The notes: generated by a model not told the origin, from the sequence alone. A stretch of DNA of 64,000 bases from Streptomyces fradiae ATCC 10745 = DSM 40063 (GCF_008704425.1 NZ_CP023696.1:2342501-2406500); one strand, 5' to 3'. Counted from the stretch's first letter, positions 47,953 to 57,383 are shown. Numbers and translations: made by a program.

Positions 47953-48420
47953 ATGAGCGAGCGACTGCAGCCCGGCGACACCGCCCCCGACTTCACCCTC
48001 CCCGACGCCGACGGCAACGACGTCTCGCTCGCGGACCGCAGGGGCCGCAAGGTGATCGTGTACTTCTACCCCGCGGCGCTCACGCCGGGCTGCACCAAGC
48101 AGGCGTGCGACTTCACCGACAACCTGGACCTCCTCGCCGGCGCCGGGTACGACGTCATCGGCGTGTCGCCGGACAAGCCGGAGAAGCTGGCGAAGTTCCG
48201 GGAGAAGGAGGACCTGAAGGTCACCCTGGTCGGCGACCCGGAGAAGAAGGTCCTGGAGGCGTACGGCGCGTACGGCGAGAAGAAGCTGTACGGCAAGACG
48301 GTGACGGGCGTCATCCGCTCGACCGTCGTCGTGGACGAGGAGGGCAGGGTCGAGCGCGCCCTCTACAACGTCAAGGCCACCGGCCACGTCGCCAAGATCA
48401 TCAAGGACCTCGGCATCTGA
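47953..48420 (+). CDS. bcp: thiol peroxidase, Bcp/PrxQ type peroxiredoxin
   Basis: 155 residues from ATG 47953. The motif TPGCTKQACDF holds the peroxidatic cysteine and, five residues later, the resolving cysteine of the PrxQ subfamily. The fold markers PDFTLPDADGNDVSLAD and VIGVSPDKPEKLAKFREKEDL are normal. Reduces hydroperoxides in the cytoplasm with thioredoxin. Confidence 0.93.
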   Translation: MSERLQPGDTAPDFTLPDADGNDVSLADRRGRKVIVYFYPAALTPGCTKQACDFTDNLDLLAGAGYDVIGVSPDKPEKLAKFREKEDLKVTLVGDPEKKVLEAYGAYGEKKLYGKTVTGVIRSTVVVDEEGRVERALYNVKATGHVAKIIKDLGI

Positions 48421-48586
48421 CCACCCCGCGAACGGCCCGTACCGCCCCACCGGACGGCACGGGCCACCCCACCCCCGCCCCCACCCCAGCACCCGCGGCC
48501 GCGGCCGCGGCCGCCCGTAACCGCCCCACCTCCGCTCCGTTACTCCGTACGAGGCCACGAACAGACGGCCGGGTGGGAGGGGATCG

Positions 48587-49234
48587 ATGCGGGTCAGCCC
48601 GTACACGAAAGAGCGCCTGGAGGAGGCCGCCCGAGGGGCGCGGACCCTGTCGGAGGCGCTGGAGCGGCTGGGGGTGGACCCGGCGAGTCCGACACGGCGC
48701 TACGTGCGCGAGCGGATGAGGCGGCTGGGGGTGGAGACCTCGCACTTCGAACGGGAGACGAAGTGGACCAGGGACGTCCTCCGGTCCGCGGTCGCGGCCT
48801 CCACGAACATGTGCGACGTCCTGCGCCACCTCGGCCTCGGGGTCGTCGGCGGACACCACACGCACATAAGCCGACGCATCAGGGCGTACGGCATCGACAC
48901 CTCGCACTTCCGGGCGCCGGACCGCCGCGGCGTGCCACGGCGCTCCGGGACCGAGCACCTGCTCGTCAGGCAGCCCGCCGACCGGGCCCGGCGTGTTCCG
49001 AGCGACCGGCTCAAGTCCGCCATGGCGGCGCGGGGTGTCGCCGAGCGCTGCGCGCTGTGCGGCACAGGACCGGTCTGGCGGGGCCGCGCCCTGCCTTTGG
49101 AGGTCGACCACGTCGACGGCGACTGGCGAGACAACCGCATCGAGAACCTTCGCTACCTCTGCCCCAACTGCCACGCCACGACGGACGGCTACCGCGGCCG
49201 CGCCAAGAGGCGCGCCGCCGAGGGGGCCGTGTGA
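48587..49234 (+). CDS. HNH endonuclease, first of a tandem pair
   Basis: 215 residues. The N-terminal part contains two helix-turn-helix-like units that both end in the phrase GxxTSHF (LGVETSHF near 46-53 and YGIDTSHF near 102-109), a pattern common in actinomycete HNH proteins. The C-terminal HNH domain has CALCG, LEVDHVDGDWRDNRIENLRYLCPNCHATT with zinc cysteines and the DHVDGD active-site histidine. The stop overlaps the next start (GTGA). Likely a DNA nicking or cleaving enzyme of homing type. Confidence 0.88.
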   Translation: MRVSPYTKERLEEAARGARTLSEALERLGVDPASPTRRYVRERMRRLGVETSHFERETKWTRDVLRSAVAASTNMCDVLRHLGLGVVGGHHTHISRRIRAYGIDTSHFRAPDRRGVPRRSGTEHLLVRQPADRARRVPSDRLKSAMAARGVAERCALCGTGPVWRGRALPLEVDHVDGDWRDNRIENLRYLCPNCHATTDGYRGRAKRRAAEGAV

Positions 49235-49770
49235 GCGGCGGCGCGCGGTACCCCCGTGAGCGCCCGGACCCCGGCGAACTGCGCCGGGCGGTCGCGGAGT
49301 CGGTCTCGCTCGCCGGGGTACTGCGCCTGCTGGGCCGTCCGGACAGCGGCACCCAGCGGCGCAGGCTCCGCCAGTGGGTGGCCGAGGACGGCCTCTCGAC
49401 CGAGCACCTCCTGGGTCAGGCCCACGGTCGTGGCAAGCCGGGCGCGACGCCCGTCAGGCGGGCCGAGGACATCCTGGTGAGACACGGCGGCGCGCGGCGC
49501 ACCAGGACCGTCCTCCTGCGCCGCGCGCTGCGCGAAGTGGGCGTTCCCGAGGAGTGTGCCGAGTGCGGAGTGGGGCCCGTGTGGCTGGGGAAGCCCATGA
49601 CGCTGGAGGTCGACCACGTCAACGGTGACTGGAGTGACGACCGGCGCGAGAACCTGCGGCTGCTCTGCCCCAACTGCCATGCCGTCACCGGCACCTGGTG
49701 CCGCGGCGGGCGCCCCCGGGGCGCTGGCCGGCAGCTCCCTCCCGACCGGGCGGCCGGGCCAGTAGAGTAG
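49231..49770 (+). CDS. HNH endonuclease, second of a tandem pair
   Basis: 179 residues from GTG 49231. It has the same domain order as its neighbour with one helix-turn-helix unit (LRRAVAESVSLAGVLRLLGRPDSGTQRRRLRQWVAEDGLSTEHL), then CAECG, LEVDHVNGDWSDDRRENLRLLCPNCHAVT. The two are paralogues, probably from a tandem duplication. The stop codon is 11 bp before the tRNA-like gene, whose promoter must lie within this coding region. Confidence 0.88.
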   Translation: MSGGARYPRERPDPGELRRAVAESVSLAGVLRLLGRPDSGTQRRRLRQWVAEDGLSTEHLLGQAHGRGKPGATPVRRAEDILVRHGGARRTRTVLLRRALREVGVPEECAECGVGPVWLGKPMTLEVDHVNGDWSDDRRENLRLLCPNCHAVTGTWCRGGRPRGAGRQLPPDRAAGPVE

Positions 49771-49781
49771 TGCGCGGCCGG

Positions 49782-49854
49782 GCGCCCGTACGCCAAGGGC
49801 TGAGCGGCGATCTTTAGGTGGTCGTGTTTGTCGGTTCGAATCCGACCGGGCGCA
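49782..49854 (+). tRNA. tRNA-like gene with anticodon UAG and short variable loop
   Basis: 73 nt: acceptor GCGCCCG/CGGGCGC, U8, D-arm CGC...GCG with A14, GGG and A21, anticodon arm CGATC-TTTAGGT-GGTCG (one G-U pair) giving TAG, five-base variable loop TGTTT, T-arm GTCGG-TTCGAAT-CCGAC, discriminator A, no CCA. UAG would read CUA (Leu), but bacterial tRNA-Leu has a long variable arm, which is absent, and the D-stem has only three firm pairs. It may be a decoding tRNA of odd identity or an uncharged tRNA-shaped RNA. Confidence 0.8.
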
Positions 49855-49867
49855 CAGGGCGAGAGGG

Positions 49868-49896
49868 CCCCGCACCTTGGAATCCAAGGTGCGGGG
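49868..49896 (+). terminator. terminator of the tRNA-like gene
   Basis: Perfect 13-bp stem (CCCCGCACCTTGG) with an AAT loop followed by TCTTCTTCG, 13 bases after the tRNA-like end. Shows that the RNA is an independent transcription unit or the end of the HNH transcript. Confidence 0.9.
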
Positions 49897-49910
49897 TCTT
49901 CTTCGTTCGG

Positions 49911-50513
49911 TCAGCCCAGCAGGTCGCGGACGGCCGGGACGAGGGCGCGGAAGGCCTTGCCGCGGTGGCTGATGGCGTTCTTCTCGGCGGGGGTGAGCTC
50001 CGCGCAGGTGCGGGTCTCGCCTTCGGGCTGGAGGACCGGGTCGTAGCCGAAACCGCCGGTGCCCGCGGGGGTGTGGCGGAGGGTGCCGTCGAGGCGGCCC
50101 TCCACGACGCGTTCGGTGCCGTCGGGCAGGGCGAGGGCGGCGGCGCAGGCGAAGTGGGCGGCGCGGTGGGCGTCGTCGATGTCGGAGAGCTGGGCGAGGA
50201 GGAGGGCGAGGTTGGCCTGGTCGTCGCCGTGGCGGCCGGCCCAGCGGGCGGAGAAGATGCCGGGGGCGCCGCCGAGGACGTCGACGCAGAGGCCGGAGTC
50301 GTCGGCGACGGCGGGGTGGCCGGTGGCCTGGGCGAGGGCGCGGGCCTTGAGCAGGGCGTTCTCCGCGAAGGTGACGCCGGTCTCCTTGACGTCGGGGATG
50401 TCGGGGTAGGCGTCGGCGCCGACGAGTTCGTGGGTGAGTCCGGCGTCGGCGAGGATGGCGCGGAGTTCGGTGATCTTCCCGGCGTTGCGGGTGGCGAGGA
50501 TCAGGCGGGTCAT
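49911..50513 (-). CDS. rdgB: RdgB/HAM1 non-canonical purine NTP pyrophosphatase
   Basis: 200 residues. LILATRNAGKITEL binds phosphate, VADDSGLCVDVLGGAPGIFSARWAG and the C-terminal SHRGKAFRAL are signature motifs. Removes ITP, XTP and dITP from the nucleotide pool. Followed on the same strand by the order lipoprotein, rph reading upstream, the usual actinomycete rph-rdgB neighbourhood. Confidence 0.95.
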   Translation of the reverse strand: MTRLILATRNAGKITELRAILADAGLTHELVGADAYPDIPDVKETGVTFAENALLKARALAQATGHPAVADDSGLCVDVLGGAPGIFSARWAGRHGDDQANLALLLAQLSDIDDAHRAAHFACAAALALPDGTERVVEGRLDGTLRHTPAGTGGFGYDPVLQPEGETRTCAELTPAEKNAISHRGKAFRALVPAVRDLLG

Positions 50514-50580
50514 GGCGTCCAGTATCGCGGGGGCGCGCCCGCCGTCGTCGGCCGGTGGGGTGCGGGCCGTTCGCGTGCGG

Positions 50581-50958
50581 CTACGGGGTGCAGACCTTGC
50601 CGACTTCGGCGGCGGCGTCGGTGACGGGCTTCAGGTCGGGGGTGGTGTCGCCGGCGCGGACGGAGGTGCGGACCTGTTCGACGCCCGCGGCGAGGTCGTC
50701 CACGGCCTTGGAGAGGTCGGCGTCGCCGGTCTTGGCGTCGAGGGCGGCGAGTTCCTTGTCGATGGCGCTCAGGGACTCCTCGAGCTGGGTGGGGTCGCCG
50801 GCGTTGGAGGCCGCCTGGGTGAGGCGGTCGACGCTGGTCGCTATGGCGTCGGCGGTCTGGACGCAGCCCAGCGCCTTGTCGACCGCGCCGCAGCCGGTGA
50901 GGGTGAGGGCGGCGAGGGCGGCGGAGGCGATGAGGGCGGTGGTGTGGCGACGGCGCAT
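50581..50958 (-). CDS. small helical lipoprotein between rph and rdgB
   Basis: 125 residues from ATG 50958 (GGGGAGGA upstream). Signal peptide RRRHTTALIASAALAALTLTGC with lipobox LTGC. The mature part is a helical repeat-like domain (AIATSVDRLTQAASNAGDPTQLEESLSAIDKELAALDAKTGDADLSKAVDDLAAGVEQVRTSVR) with a final cysteine (KVCTP) that may pair with the CVQT cysteine. Family not recognised. Confidence 0.75.
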   Translation of the reverse strand: MRRRHTTALIASAALAALTLTGCGAVDKALGCVQTADAIATSVDRLTQAASNAGDPTQLEESLSAIDKELAALDAKTGDADLSKAVDDLAAGVEQVRTSVRAGDTTPDLKPVTDAAAEVGKVCTP

Positions 50959-51056
50959 GAGCGGGTGTCCTCCCCTGGTGGTCACGGGCGTACGGTACCT
51001 TCCGCACGCCCGTGTCGGGTGGGACGCCGTCGGGGGCGGCGTGGTTGCGGCGGGTG

Positions 51057-51788
51057 TCAGAGGGTGGCGTCGAGGGCTTCGCGCTGGAGGGCGGCGAGGT
51101 CGGCGCAGCCGCCGGTGGCGAGGTCGAGGAGCGCGTTGAGCTCCTTGCGGTCGAAGGGTTCGGCTTCGGCGGTGCCCTGGACTTCGACGAAGCGGCCGTC
51201 GCCGGTGCAGACGACGTTCATGTCGGTGTCGGCGCGCACGTCCTCCTCGTAGCAGAGGTCGAGGAGGGGGGTGCCGTCGACGATGCCGACGGAGACGGCG
51301 GCGACGGTGCCGGTGAGCGGCTTGCGGCCGGCCTTGACGAGCTTGTGCTGCTGGGCCCAGGCGACGGCGTCGGCGAGGGCGACGTAGGCGCCGGTGATGG
51401 CGGTGGTGCGGGTGCCGCCGTCGGCCTGGAGGACGTCGCAGTCGAGGACGATGGTGTTCTCGCCGAGGGCCTTGTAGTCGATGACGGCGCGGAGGGAGCG
51501 GCCGATGAGGCGGGAGATCTCGTGGGTGCGGCCGCCGATCCTGCCGCGGACGGATTCGCGGTCGCCGCGGGTGTTGGTGGAGCGGGGGAGCATGGAGTAC
51601 TCGGCGGTGACCCAGCCTTCGCCGCTGCCCTTGCGCCAGCGGGGTACGCCCTCGGTGACGGAGGCGGTGCAGAGGACTCTGGTGTCGCCGCAGGAGATGA
51701 GGACGGAGCCCTCGGCGTGCTTGCTCCAGCCTCGCTGGATGGTGACGGGGCGGAGCTGTTCGGGTGTGCGGCCGTCGATACGGGTCAT
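51057..51788 (-). CDS. rph: ribonuclease PH
   Basis: 243 residues starting [20 protein letters not shown]. Conserved [57 protein letters not shown] and [26 protein letters not shown] mark the phosphorolytic 3' exonuclease that trims tRNA 3' ends. Full length for the family. rdgB lies downstream on the same strand, beyond the lipoprotein gene. Confidence 0.96.
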   Translation of the reverse strand: MTRIDGRTPEQLRPVTIQRGWSKHAEGSVLISCGDTRVLCTASVTEGVPRWRKGSGEGWVTAEYSMLPRSTNTRGDRESVRGRIGGRTHEISRLIGRSLRAVIDYKALGENTIVLDCDVLQADGGTRTTAITGAYVALADAVAWAQQHKLVKAGRKPLTGTVAAVSVGIVDGTPLLDLCYEEDVRADTDMNVVCTGDGRFVEVQGTAEAEPFDRKELNALLDLATGGCADLAALQREALDATL

Positions 51789-52111
51789 GGGGGCAGCCTA
51801 GGCGGTGCGGGGCGCTGCCCGGGCGGGGGCCGGGGGCGGGTGGGGGCCGGGCGGCGCGGGCGGGGCGGCGCGGGCGGGGCGGCGCAAGCGAGGTGGCGCG
51901 GGCCTGGCGCCGGGGCGGGGCCGGGCGGCGCGGGCGGGGCCGGGCGGCGCGGGCGCTGCGGACGGGCGATGGCCGGGGCCGCGTGGCGCGGGGGCGGGGC
52001 CGGGCCGGGCGGCGCGGGGCGAGTGGCGCGGCGCCGGGTGGCGCGGGGCGGGGCCCGCCTCGTGCCGGTGGGGCGTTCGGGGCGGGCCTCGTCGTCAGGG
52101 GCGGGGGCCGG
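51789..52111. other. GC-rich gap of simple repeats
   Basis: 323 bp dominated by degenerate GGGGCGGCGCGGGC units (about 51835-52050). No gene, RNA or clear hairpin; it separates rph from nagF. Confidence 0.7.
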
Positions 52112-52345
52112 TCACATCATGTCCTCGATGTCGGCGGCGATGGGGTCGGCGTCGGTGCCGATGACGACCTGGATGGCGGTGCCCATCTTGACGACGCCGT
52201 GGGCGCCGGCGGCCTTGAGGGCGGCCTCGTCGACGAGGTCGGGGTCGCTCACCTCGGTGCGCAGGCGGGTGATGCAGCCTTCGATCTCTTCGATGTTGTC
52301 GATCCCACCGAGCCCGGCGACGATCTTCTCAGCCTTGCTGGCCAT
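52112..52345 (-). CDS. nagF: PTS EIIB component for N-acetylglucosamine
   Basis: 77 residues from ATG 52345 with GGGAG upstream. Free EIIB domain: NIEEIEGCITRLRTEV with phosphorylated Cys24, and AHGVVKMGTAIQVVIGTDADPIAADI. It receives phosphate from EIIA (Crr) and passes it to sugar bound by the EIIC proteins. Divergent from nagE1; same order (nagF, nagE1, nagE2) as I recall for S. coelicolor. Confidence 0.9.
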   Translation of the reverse strand: MASKAEKIVAGLGGIDNIEEIEGCITRLRTEVSDPDLVDEAALKAAGAHGVVKMGTAIQVVIGTDADPIAADIEDMM

Positions 52346-52513
52346 GTCTTTCTCCCTGGTGTCCACGGGGCGCGGGGTGGGCGCCGCCGTACGTCCGCGT
52401 TCGTCACGGTAACTCACGGTTGGCCCATCTACGCGGGCGGGCCGCCACCCGGTCCGCGATCATGACGATCACCGGCACTCGCCCGCGGCCGGGCTCCGGC
52501 CGAGCGTATCGCA

Positions 52514-52529
52514 ACTGGTCTACACCAGT
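52514..52529. promoter_or_regulatory. dre-like DasR operator before nagE1
   Basis: ACTGGTCTACACCAGT, the consensus dre of Streptomyces, 20 bp before the nagE1 start. DasR would repress until glucosamine-6-phosphate or related effectors release it. Confidence 0.92.
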
Positions 52530-52548
52530 CTGTCCCGGGAGGACTCGG

Positions 52549-53835
52549 ATGAGCAACGACCGCTCGACGGACGGCGGTGGCGCGAAGGCCGCCCCGCCCC
52601 GCCGGTCACGGCGGAGCGCCCTCTTCCAGGGGCTCCAGAAGGTGGGTCGGAGCCTGCAGCTGCCGGTGGCGGTGCTGCCGGCCGCCGGGCTGCTGGTGAG
52701 TCTGGGCAACCTGTTCTCCGCGTCCCTGCACGGCGACTTCTGGGACAAGGTGTCGAGCGTCCTGCTGCAGGGGGGTACGGCGATCCTCGACGGGTCGTTC
52801 GGGCTGCCGCTGCTGTTCTGCATCGGGGTGGCCATCGGCTTCGCGAAGAAGGCGGACGGTTCGACGGCGCTCGCGGCGGTGGTGGGCTTCCTGGTGTACT
52901 TCAACGTCCTCAAGGCGTTCCCACGCGCGGGGACGGTGACCGAGGACGTGCCGGAGGGGCTGCCGCAGAACCCGGGGGTGCTGGGCGGCATCCTGATCGG
53001 GCTGCTGACGGCCGTGGTGTGGCAGCGGTTCCACCGCACGAAGCTGGTGGACTGGCTGGGCTTCTTCAACGGGCGGCGGCTGGTGCCGATCCAGATGGCG
53101 TTCCTGTGCGTGCTGCTGGGGGTCGCGTTCGGGCTGCTGTGGGAGCCGGTGGGGGCCGCGCTGGAGTGGTTCGCGCGGCAGCTGATCGGGCTGGGCGCGT
53201 GGGGCGCGGGGATCTTCGGTGTGGCGAACCGGCTGCTGATCCCGGTGGGGATGCACCAGTTCCTGAACACGTTCTTCTGGTTCCAGGCGGGTGAGTTCAC
53301 CAAGCCGGACGGCACGGTGGTGCGGGGGGACCTGACGCGGTTCTTCGCGGAGGACCCGACGGCGGGGCAGTTCATGTCGGGGTTCTTCCCGATCATGATG
53401 TTCGGGCTGCCCGCCGCGGCGCTGGCCATCGCGCACACGGCGCGGCCGGAGCGGCGGGCGGAGGTGTCGGGGCTGATGGTGTCGGTGGCGCTGACGTCGT
53501 TCGTGACGGGGGTGACGGAGCCGATCGAGTTCTCGTTCATGTTCGCCGCGCCGCTGCTGTACGGGCTGCACGCGCTGCTGACCGGGGCGTCGATGGCGAT
53601 CACCTGGGGGCTCGGGGTGCACGCGGGCTTCAGTTTCTCGGCGGGTCTGATCGACTACGTCGTGAACTGGCATCTGGACACCAAGCCGTGGTTGATCATT
53701 CCGATCGGTCTGGGTTTCGCGGTCGTGTACTACGTGGTGTTCCGCTTCGCGATCACCCTGTTCGGTCTGGCGACGCCGGGGCGGGAGCCGGAGGAGGTGG
53801 AGGAGGAGATGGCGCGGGAGGTGACGAAGCCGTAG
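52549..53835 (+). CDS. nagE1: PTS EIIC permease, N-acetylglucosamine type, first copy
   Basis: 428 residues from ATG 52549 (GGGAGGA). Glucose-superfamily EIIC without B or A domains: LQLPVAVLPAAGLLVSLGN, DGSTALAAVVGFLVYFNVL, NRLLIPVGMHQFLNTFFWFQAG and the sugar-binding ITEPIEF-like motif GVTEPIEFSFMFAAPLLYGLHALLTG. Ten or so membrane segments. Shares high similarity with nagE2 at 54327; in S. coelicolor the second is the main GlcNAc transporter, so this copy may be auxiliary. Confidence 0.92.
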   Translation: MSNDRSTDGGGAKAAPPRRSRRSALFQGLQKVGRSLQLPVAVLPAAGLLVSLGNLFSASLHGDFWDKVSSVLLQGGTAILDGSFGLPLLFCIGVAIGFAKKADGSTALAAVVGFLVYFNVLKAFPRAGTVTEDVPEGLPQNPGVLGGILIGLLTAVVWQRFHRTKLVDWLGFFNGRRLVPIQMAFLCVLLGVAFGLLWEPVGAALEWFARQLIGLGAWGAGIFGVANRLLIPVGMHQFLNTFFWFQAGEFTKPDGTVVRGDLTRFFAEDPTAGQFMSGFFPIMMFGLPAAALAIAHTARPERRAEVSGLMVSVALTSFVTGVTEPIEFSFMFAAPLLYGLHALLTGASMAITWGLGVHAGFSFSAGLIDYVVNWHLDTKPWLIIPIGLGFAVVYYVVFRFAITLFGLATPGREPEEVEEEMAREVTKP

Positions 53836-54199
53836 CGGCGGGGCGTACGCCTGCGCCCGGCGCGGCGGGCGTACCGGCACATGCGGGCGTCCCGGCGAGG
53901 GGCGTCCCCGCGCGAACGGGTGTCCCGGCACAGGCGGACCTCCCGGTGCGAGCGGGCATCCCGGCGAGGCCGTCCCGGCGAAGGCGTCCCGGTGCGAGCG
54001 GTGCGCCGCTGCGCGCCGCCCTCCGGCCGGCCTGTCGCCTCCGGCCCTCGCAGACCCCCGGCCGGCCGGTGCGGGGGTCTTCGCGCGTAGTCCGCGAGGC
54101 GTCCGGCGCGGGGGGGCGGAAGAGGCCCCCGGGTCCGCCGCGCTTCGTGAGCCAGGCGTTATCTATTCGCAGGTTCCTTATCTATCCCCGACCGTGCTA
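53836..54199. other. nagE1-nagE2 gap, repetitive part
   Basis: About 360 bp. From 53850 to 54000 there are irregular repeats built on GGCGTCCCGGCGAGG and CGGGCATCCCGGCG; after 54150 the sequence turns AT-rich (TTATCTATTCGCAGG...) and leads into the dre sites. No gene supported. Confidence 0.65.
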
Positions 54200-54215
54200 C
54201 AACAGGTCTACACCA
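54200..54215. promoter_or_regulatory. dre-like site 1 upstream of nagE2
   Basis: ACAGGTCTACACCAGC, 14 of 16 consensus positions, directly abutting a second site. Confidence 0.85.
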
Positions 54216-54231
54216 GCAATGGTGTAGACCA
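54216..54231. promoter_or_regulatory. dre-like site 2 upstream of nagE2
   Basis: AATGGTGTAGACCACG; read on the other strand it gives CGTGGTCTACACCATT. The two back-to-back sites lie about 95 bp before nagE2 and agree with the two dre elements I recall for S. coelicolor nagE2. Confidence 0.85.
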
Positions 54232-54326
54232 CGCGGCCTTCTCCCGTGCCGCGTCACCCCGAGAAAGACGCCGCCGTCCCCCGTATTTCCTTCCCCGGGC
54301 GGCGCCTTGCCCACTGGAGGAAGTCT

Positions 54327-55592
<1,266 letters not shown>

Positions 55593-55617
55593 TCACGCCC
55601 CGCCCTTCCGCTTCCGC

Positions 55618-55654
55618 CCGAGGCCCGGCCGTCACCGAGACGGCCGGGCCTCGG
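55618..55654. terminator. bidirectional terminator after nagE2
   Basis: Perfect 16-bp stem (CCGAGGCCCGGCCGTC region) with a five-base ACCGA loop between convergent nagE2 and the metallo-hydrolase gene. Confidence 0.88.
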
Positions 55655-55683
55655 CCGTGTCCGGGCCCCGTCCGTGTGGGGGG

Positions 55684-56433
55684 CTACAGCTCGTAGACCG
55701 CGCCGGGGCGGGCCAGTTCCGCGGGGCCGTCGTACACCTCGCGGGCGTCGGCCAGGTTGCGCTCGGCGTCCGTCCACGGCGGGATGTGCGTCAGCACGAG
55801 CCGCCCGGCGCGGGCCCGGGCCGCGTGGACGCCCGCCTCGCGCCCGTTGAGGTGCAGCTCGGGGATGTCCTCCTTGCCGTGCGTGAACGACGCCTCGCAC
55901 AGGAAGAGGTCGGTGCCGGCCGCCAGTTCGTCGAGCGCGTCGCACACACCCGTGTCACCGGAGTACGTGAGGGCGCGGCCCGCGTGCTCGATCCGGATGC
56001 CGAACGCCTCGACGGGGTGGCACACCCGCTCGGTGCGCACCCGGAACGGGCCGACGTCGAAGGAGGCGGGCTTCAGCGTGCGGAAGTCGAACACCTCGCT
56101 CATCGCCGTGGGGGACGGCAGGTCCGCGTACGCCGTGGCCAGCCGCTGCTCGGCGCCCTCGGGCGCGTACACCGGGATCGCGTCGCAGGCGCCGCCGTAC
56201 CGGTAGTACCGGGCGACGAAGTAGCCGCACATGTCGATGCAGTGGTCGGCGTGGAGGTGCGACAGGAAGATCGCGTCGAGGTCGTAGAGACCGCAGTGGC
56301 GCTGCAGCTCGCCGAGGGCGCCGTTGCCCATGTCGAGGAGCAGCCGGAAGCCGTCGGCCTCTACGAGGTAGCTCGAACAGGCCGATTCCGCGGACGGGAA
56401 CGACCCGGAACAGCCGACGACGGTGAGCTTCAT
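55684..56433 (-). CDS. metallo-beta-lactamase-fold hydrolase
   Basis: 249 residues. LSHLHADHC is the HxHxDH zinc motif; TYSGDTG and LTHIPP supply the remaining ligands. The start MKLTVVGCSGSFPSAESACSSYLVEADG resembles RNase Z-like and cyclic-nucleotide phosphodiesterase-like members. Substrate unknown. The same gene is next to nagE2 in S. coelicolor as far as I recall. Confidence 0.9.
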   Translation of the reverse strand: MKLTVVGCSGSFPSAESACSSYLVEADGFRLLLDMGNGALGELQRHCGLYDLDAIFLSHLHADHCIDMCGYFVARYYRYGGACDAIPVYAPEGAEQRLATAYADLPSPTAMSEVFDFRTLKPASFDVGPFRVRTERVCHPVEAFGIRIEHAGRALTYSGDTGVCDALDELAAGTDLFLCEASFTHGKEDIPELHLNGREAGVHAARARAGRLVLTHIPPWTDAERNLADAREVYDGPAELARPGAVYEL

Positions 56434-56806
56434 GGAGCGTGAACCTCCGTGGACGGGAGCGGGGAAGCGCTGGCGGGGGGAGGTCGTGCGGTGCGACGAG
56501 CGTACGGCGCCGGGCGGCGGGTCGCGCCTCCGCGGCGGCCCGTTGTGGGGGAACTCACCCGCGCTGTCACCGGTTCGGATGGACGTGCCGCGGTGGCGGT
56601 GCGGGTTCGGGCGGGGCGGGTGCGGGGGCGGCGGTGGGGCTCCGGGCGGGCGGGCCGGTCACGGGCCGGGGGCGGACCGGGCGCGGACCGGGGCGGGCGA
56701 GGGACGGGGCGGGCGCGGGCCGGGTCGGCGGGGGAAGCCCGGCCGGCCGGCGGACGGGCGCGGGTGGCGGGGCGGTGGGATGCGGGGGGCGGTAACGTCC
56801 GGGGGT
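56434..56806. other. GC-rich gap before the PemK-like gene, nothing recognised
   Basis: 373 bp. From 56570 on it is a run of GGGCGGGCCGG-type sequence. I looked for an antitoxin gene here and found none with a start, ribosome site and plausible composition. Confidence 0.6.
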
Positions 56807-57319
56807 ATGGACACGTCCTGGTGGCCGGCGCTCGTCGCCGTCGTGGTGGTCGCGCTCGTCGCGGCGGTGGCCGACGGGTGGGGGCGCTCCGGGCGCCGCC
56901 CCGGTGGCGGCGCGGCCGGTGGCGGCCGGCCGGGGCGCGGGCCGGGTGGGCGGACGCGGCCTCCCGGCCGGCCTTCGGTGCGGCGGCCCGGCGCGGCGCC
57001 CGCGCGGCGGCCGGAGCCGGGTGAGATCTGGTGGGCCGACGTGCCGTTCGAGGACGGGCCGGGGTCGAAGGACCGGCCGTGCCTGGTGCTGGCGGTGCGG
57101 GGGGACGCGGCGCTCGTCGCGAAGATCACCAGCAGGTACCGGGAGGAGCGGGCCGGGGTGATCGTGCTGCCGCCGGGGTCCGTGGGGGACGCGCGGGGCC
57201 GCCCGAGCTTCCTGGAGACCGGGGAGCTGCGGGACGTGGGCCTGGGGGAGTTCAGGCGGCGGGTCGGGTCGGTCGACCCGCTGGTGTGGGAGCAGGTCAG
57301 TCACCTGGCCGCCGAGTGA
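56807..57319 (+). CDS. PemK/MazF-family protein with N-terminal membrane anchor
   Basis: 170 residues from ATG 56807. Residues 5-24 form a membrane helix (WWPALVAVVVVALVAAVADG); 45 Arg/Gly/Pro-rich residues link to a PemK/MazF fold: PEPGEIWWADVPFEDGPGSKDRPCLVLAVRGDAALVAKITSR. Toxins of this family cut RNA, but membrane-tethered members with no antitoxin partner occur in Streptomyces and may have another job. Active-site Arg and Thr/Ser residues (DRPCLVL; ITSR) are kept. Confidence 0.78.
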   Translation: MDTSWWPALVAVVVVALVAAVADGWGRSGRRPGGGAAGGGRPGRGPGGRTRPPGRPSVRRPGAAPARRPEPGEIWWADVPFEDGPGSKDRPCLVLAVRGDAALVAKITSRYREERAGVIVLPPGSVGDARGRPSFLETGELRDVGLGEFRRRVGSVDPLVWEQVSHLAAE

Positions 57320-57334
57320 CCGGCCGCTGACGCC

Positions 57335-57383
57335 GGCGGGCCGGCCCGCACCGGGCGCCGCCCCGTACGCGGGCCGGCCCGCC
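57335..57383. terminator. terminator between the PemK-like gene and cysM
   Basis: GGCGGGCCGGCCCGC at 57335-57349 and its complement at 57369-57383 pair over 15 bp; each arm is itself almost palindromic. Located between convergent genes. Confidence 0.6.

Noticed and set aside
49782..49854. Ordinary tRNA-Leu(UAG)
   Set aside because: The long variable arm required in bacterial tRNA-Leu is absent (five bases only), so the normal assignment is not accepted without charging data.
56434..56806. Antitoxin gene partnering the PemK-like protein
   Set aside because: No open frame with start, ribosome site and plausible antitoxin composition; only GC-rich simple sequence.
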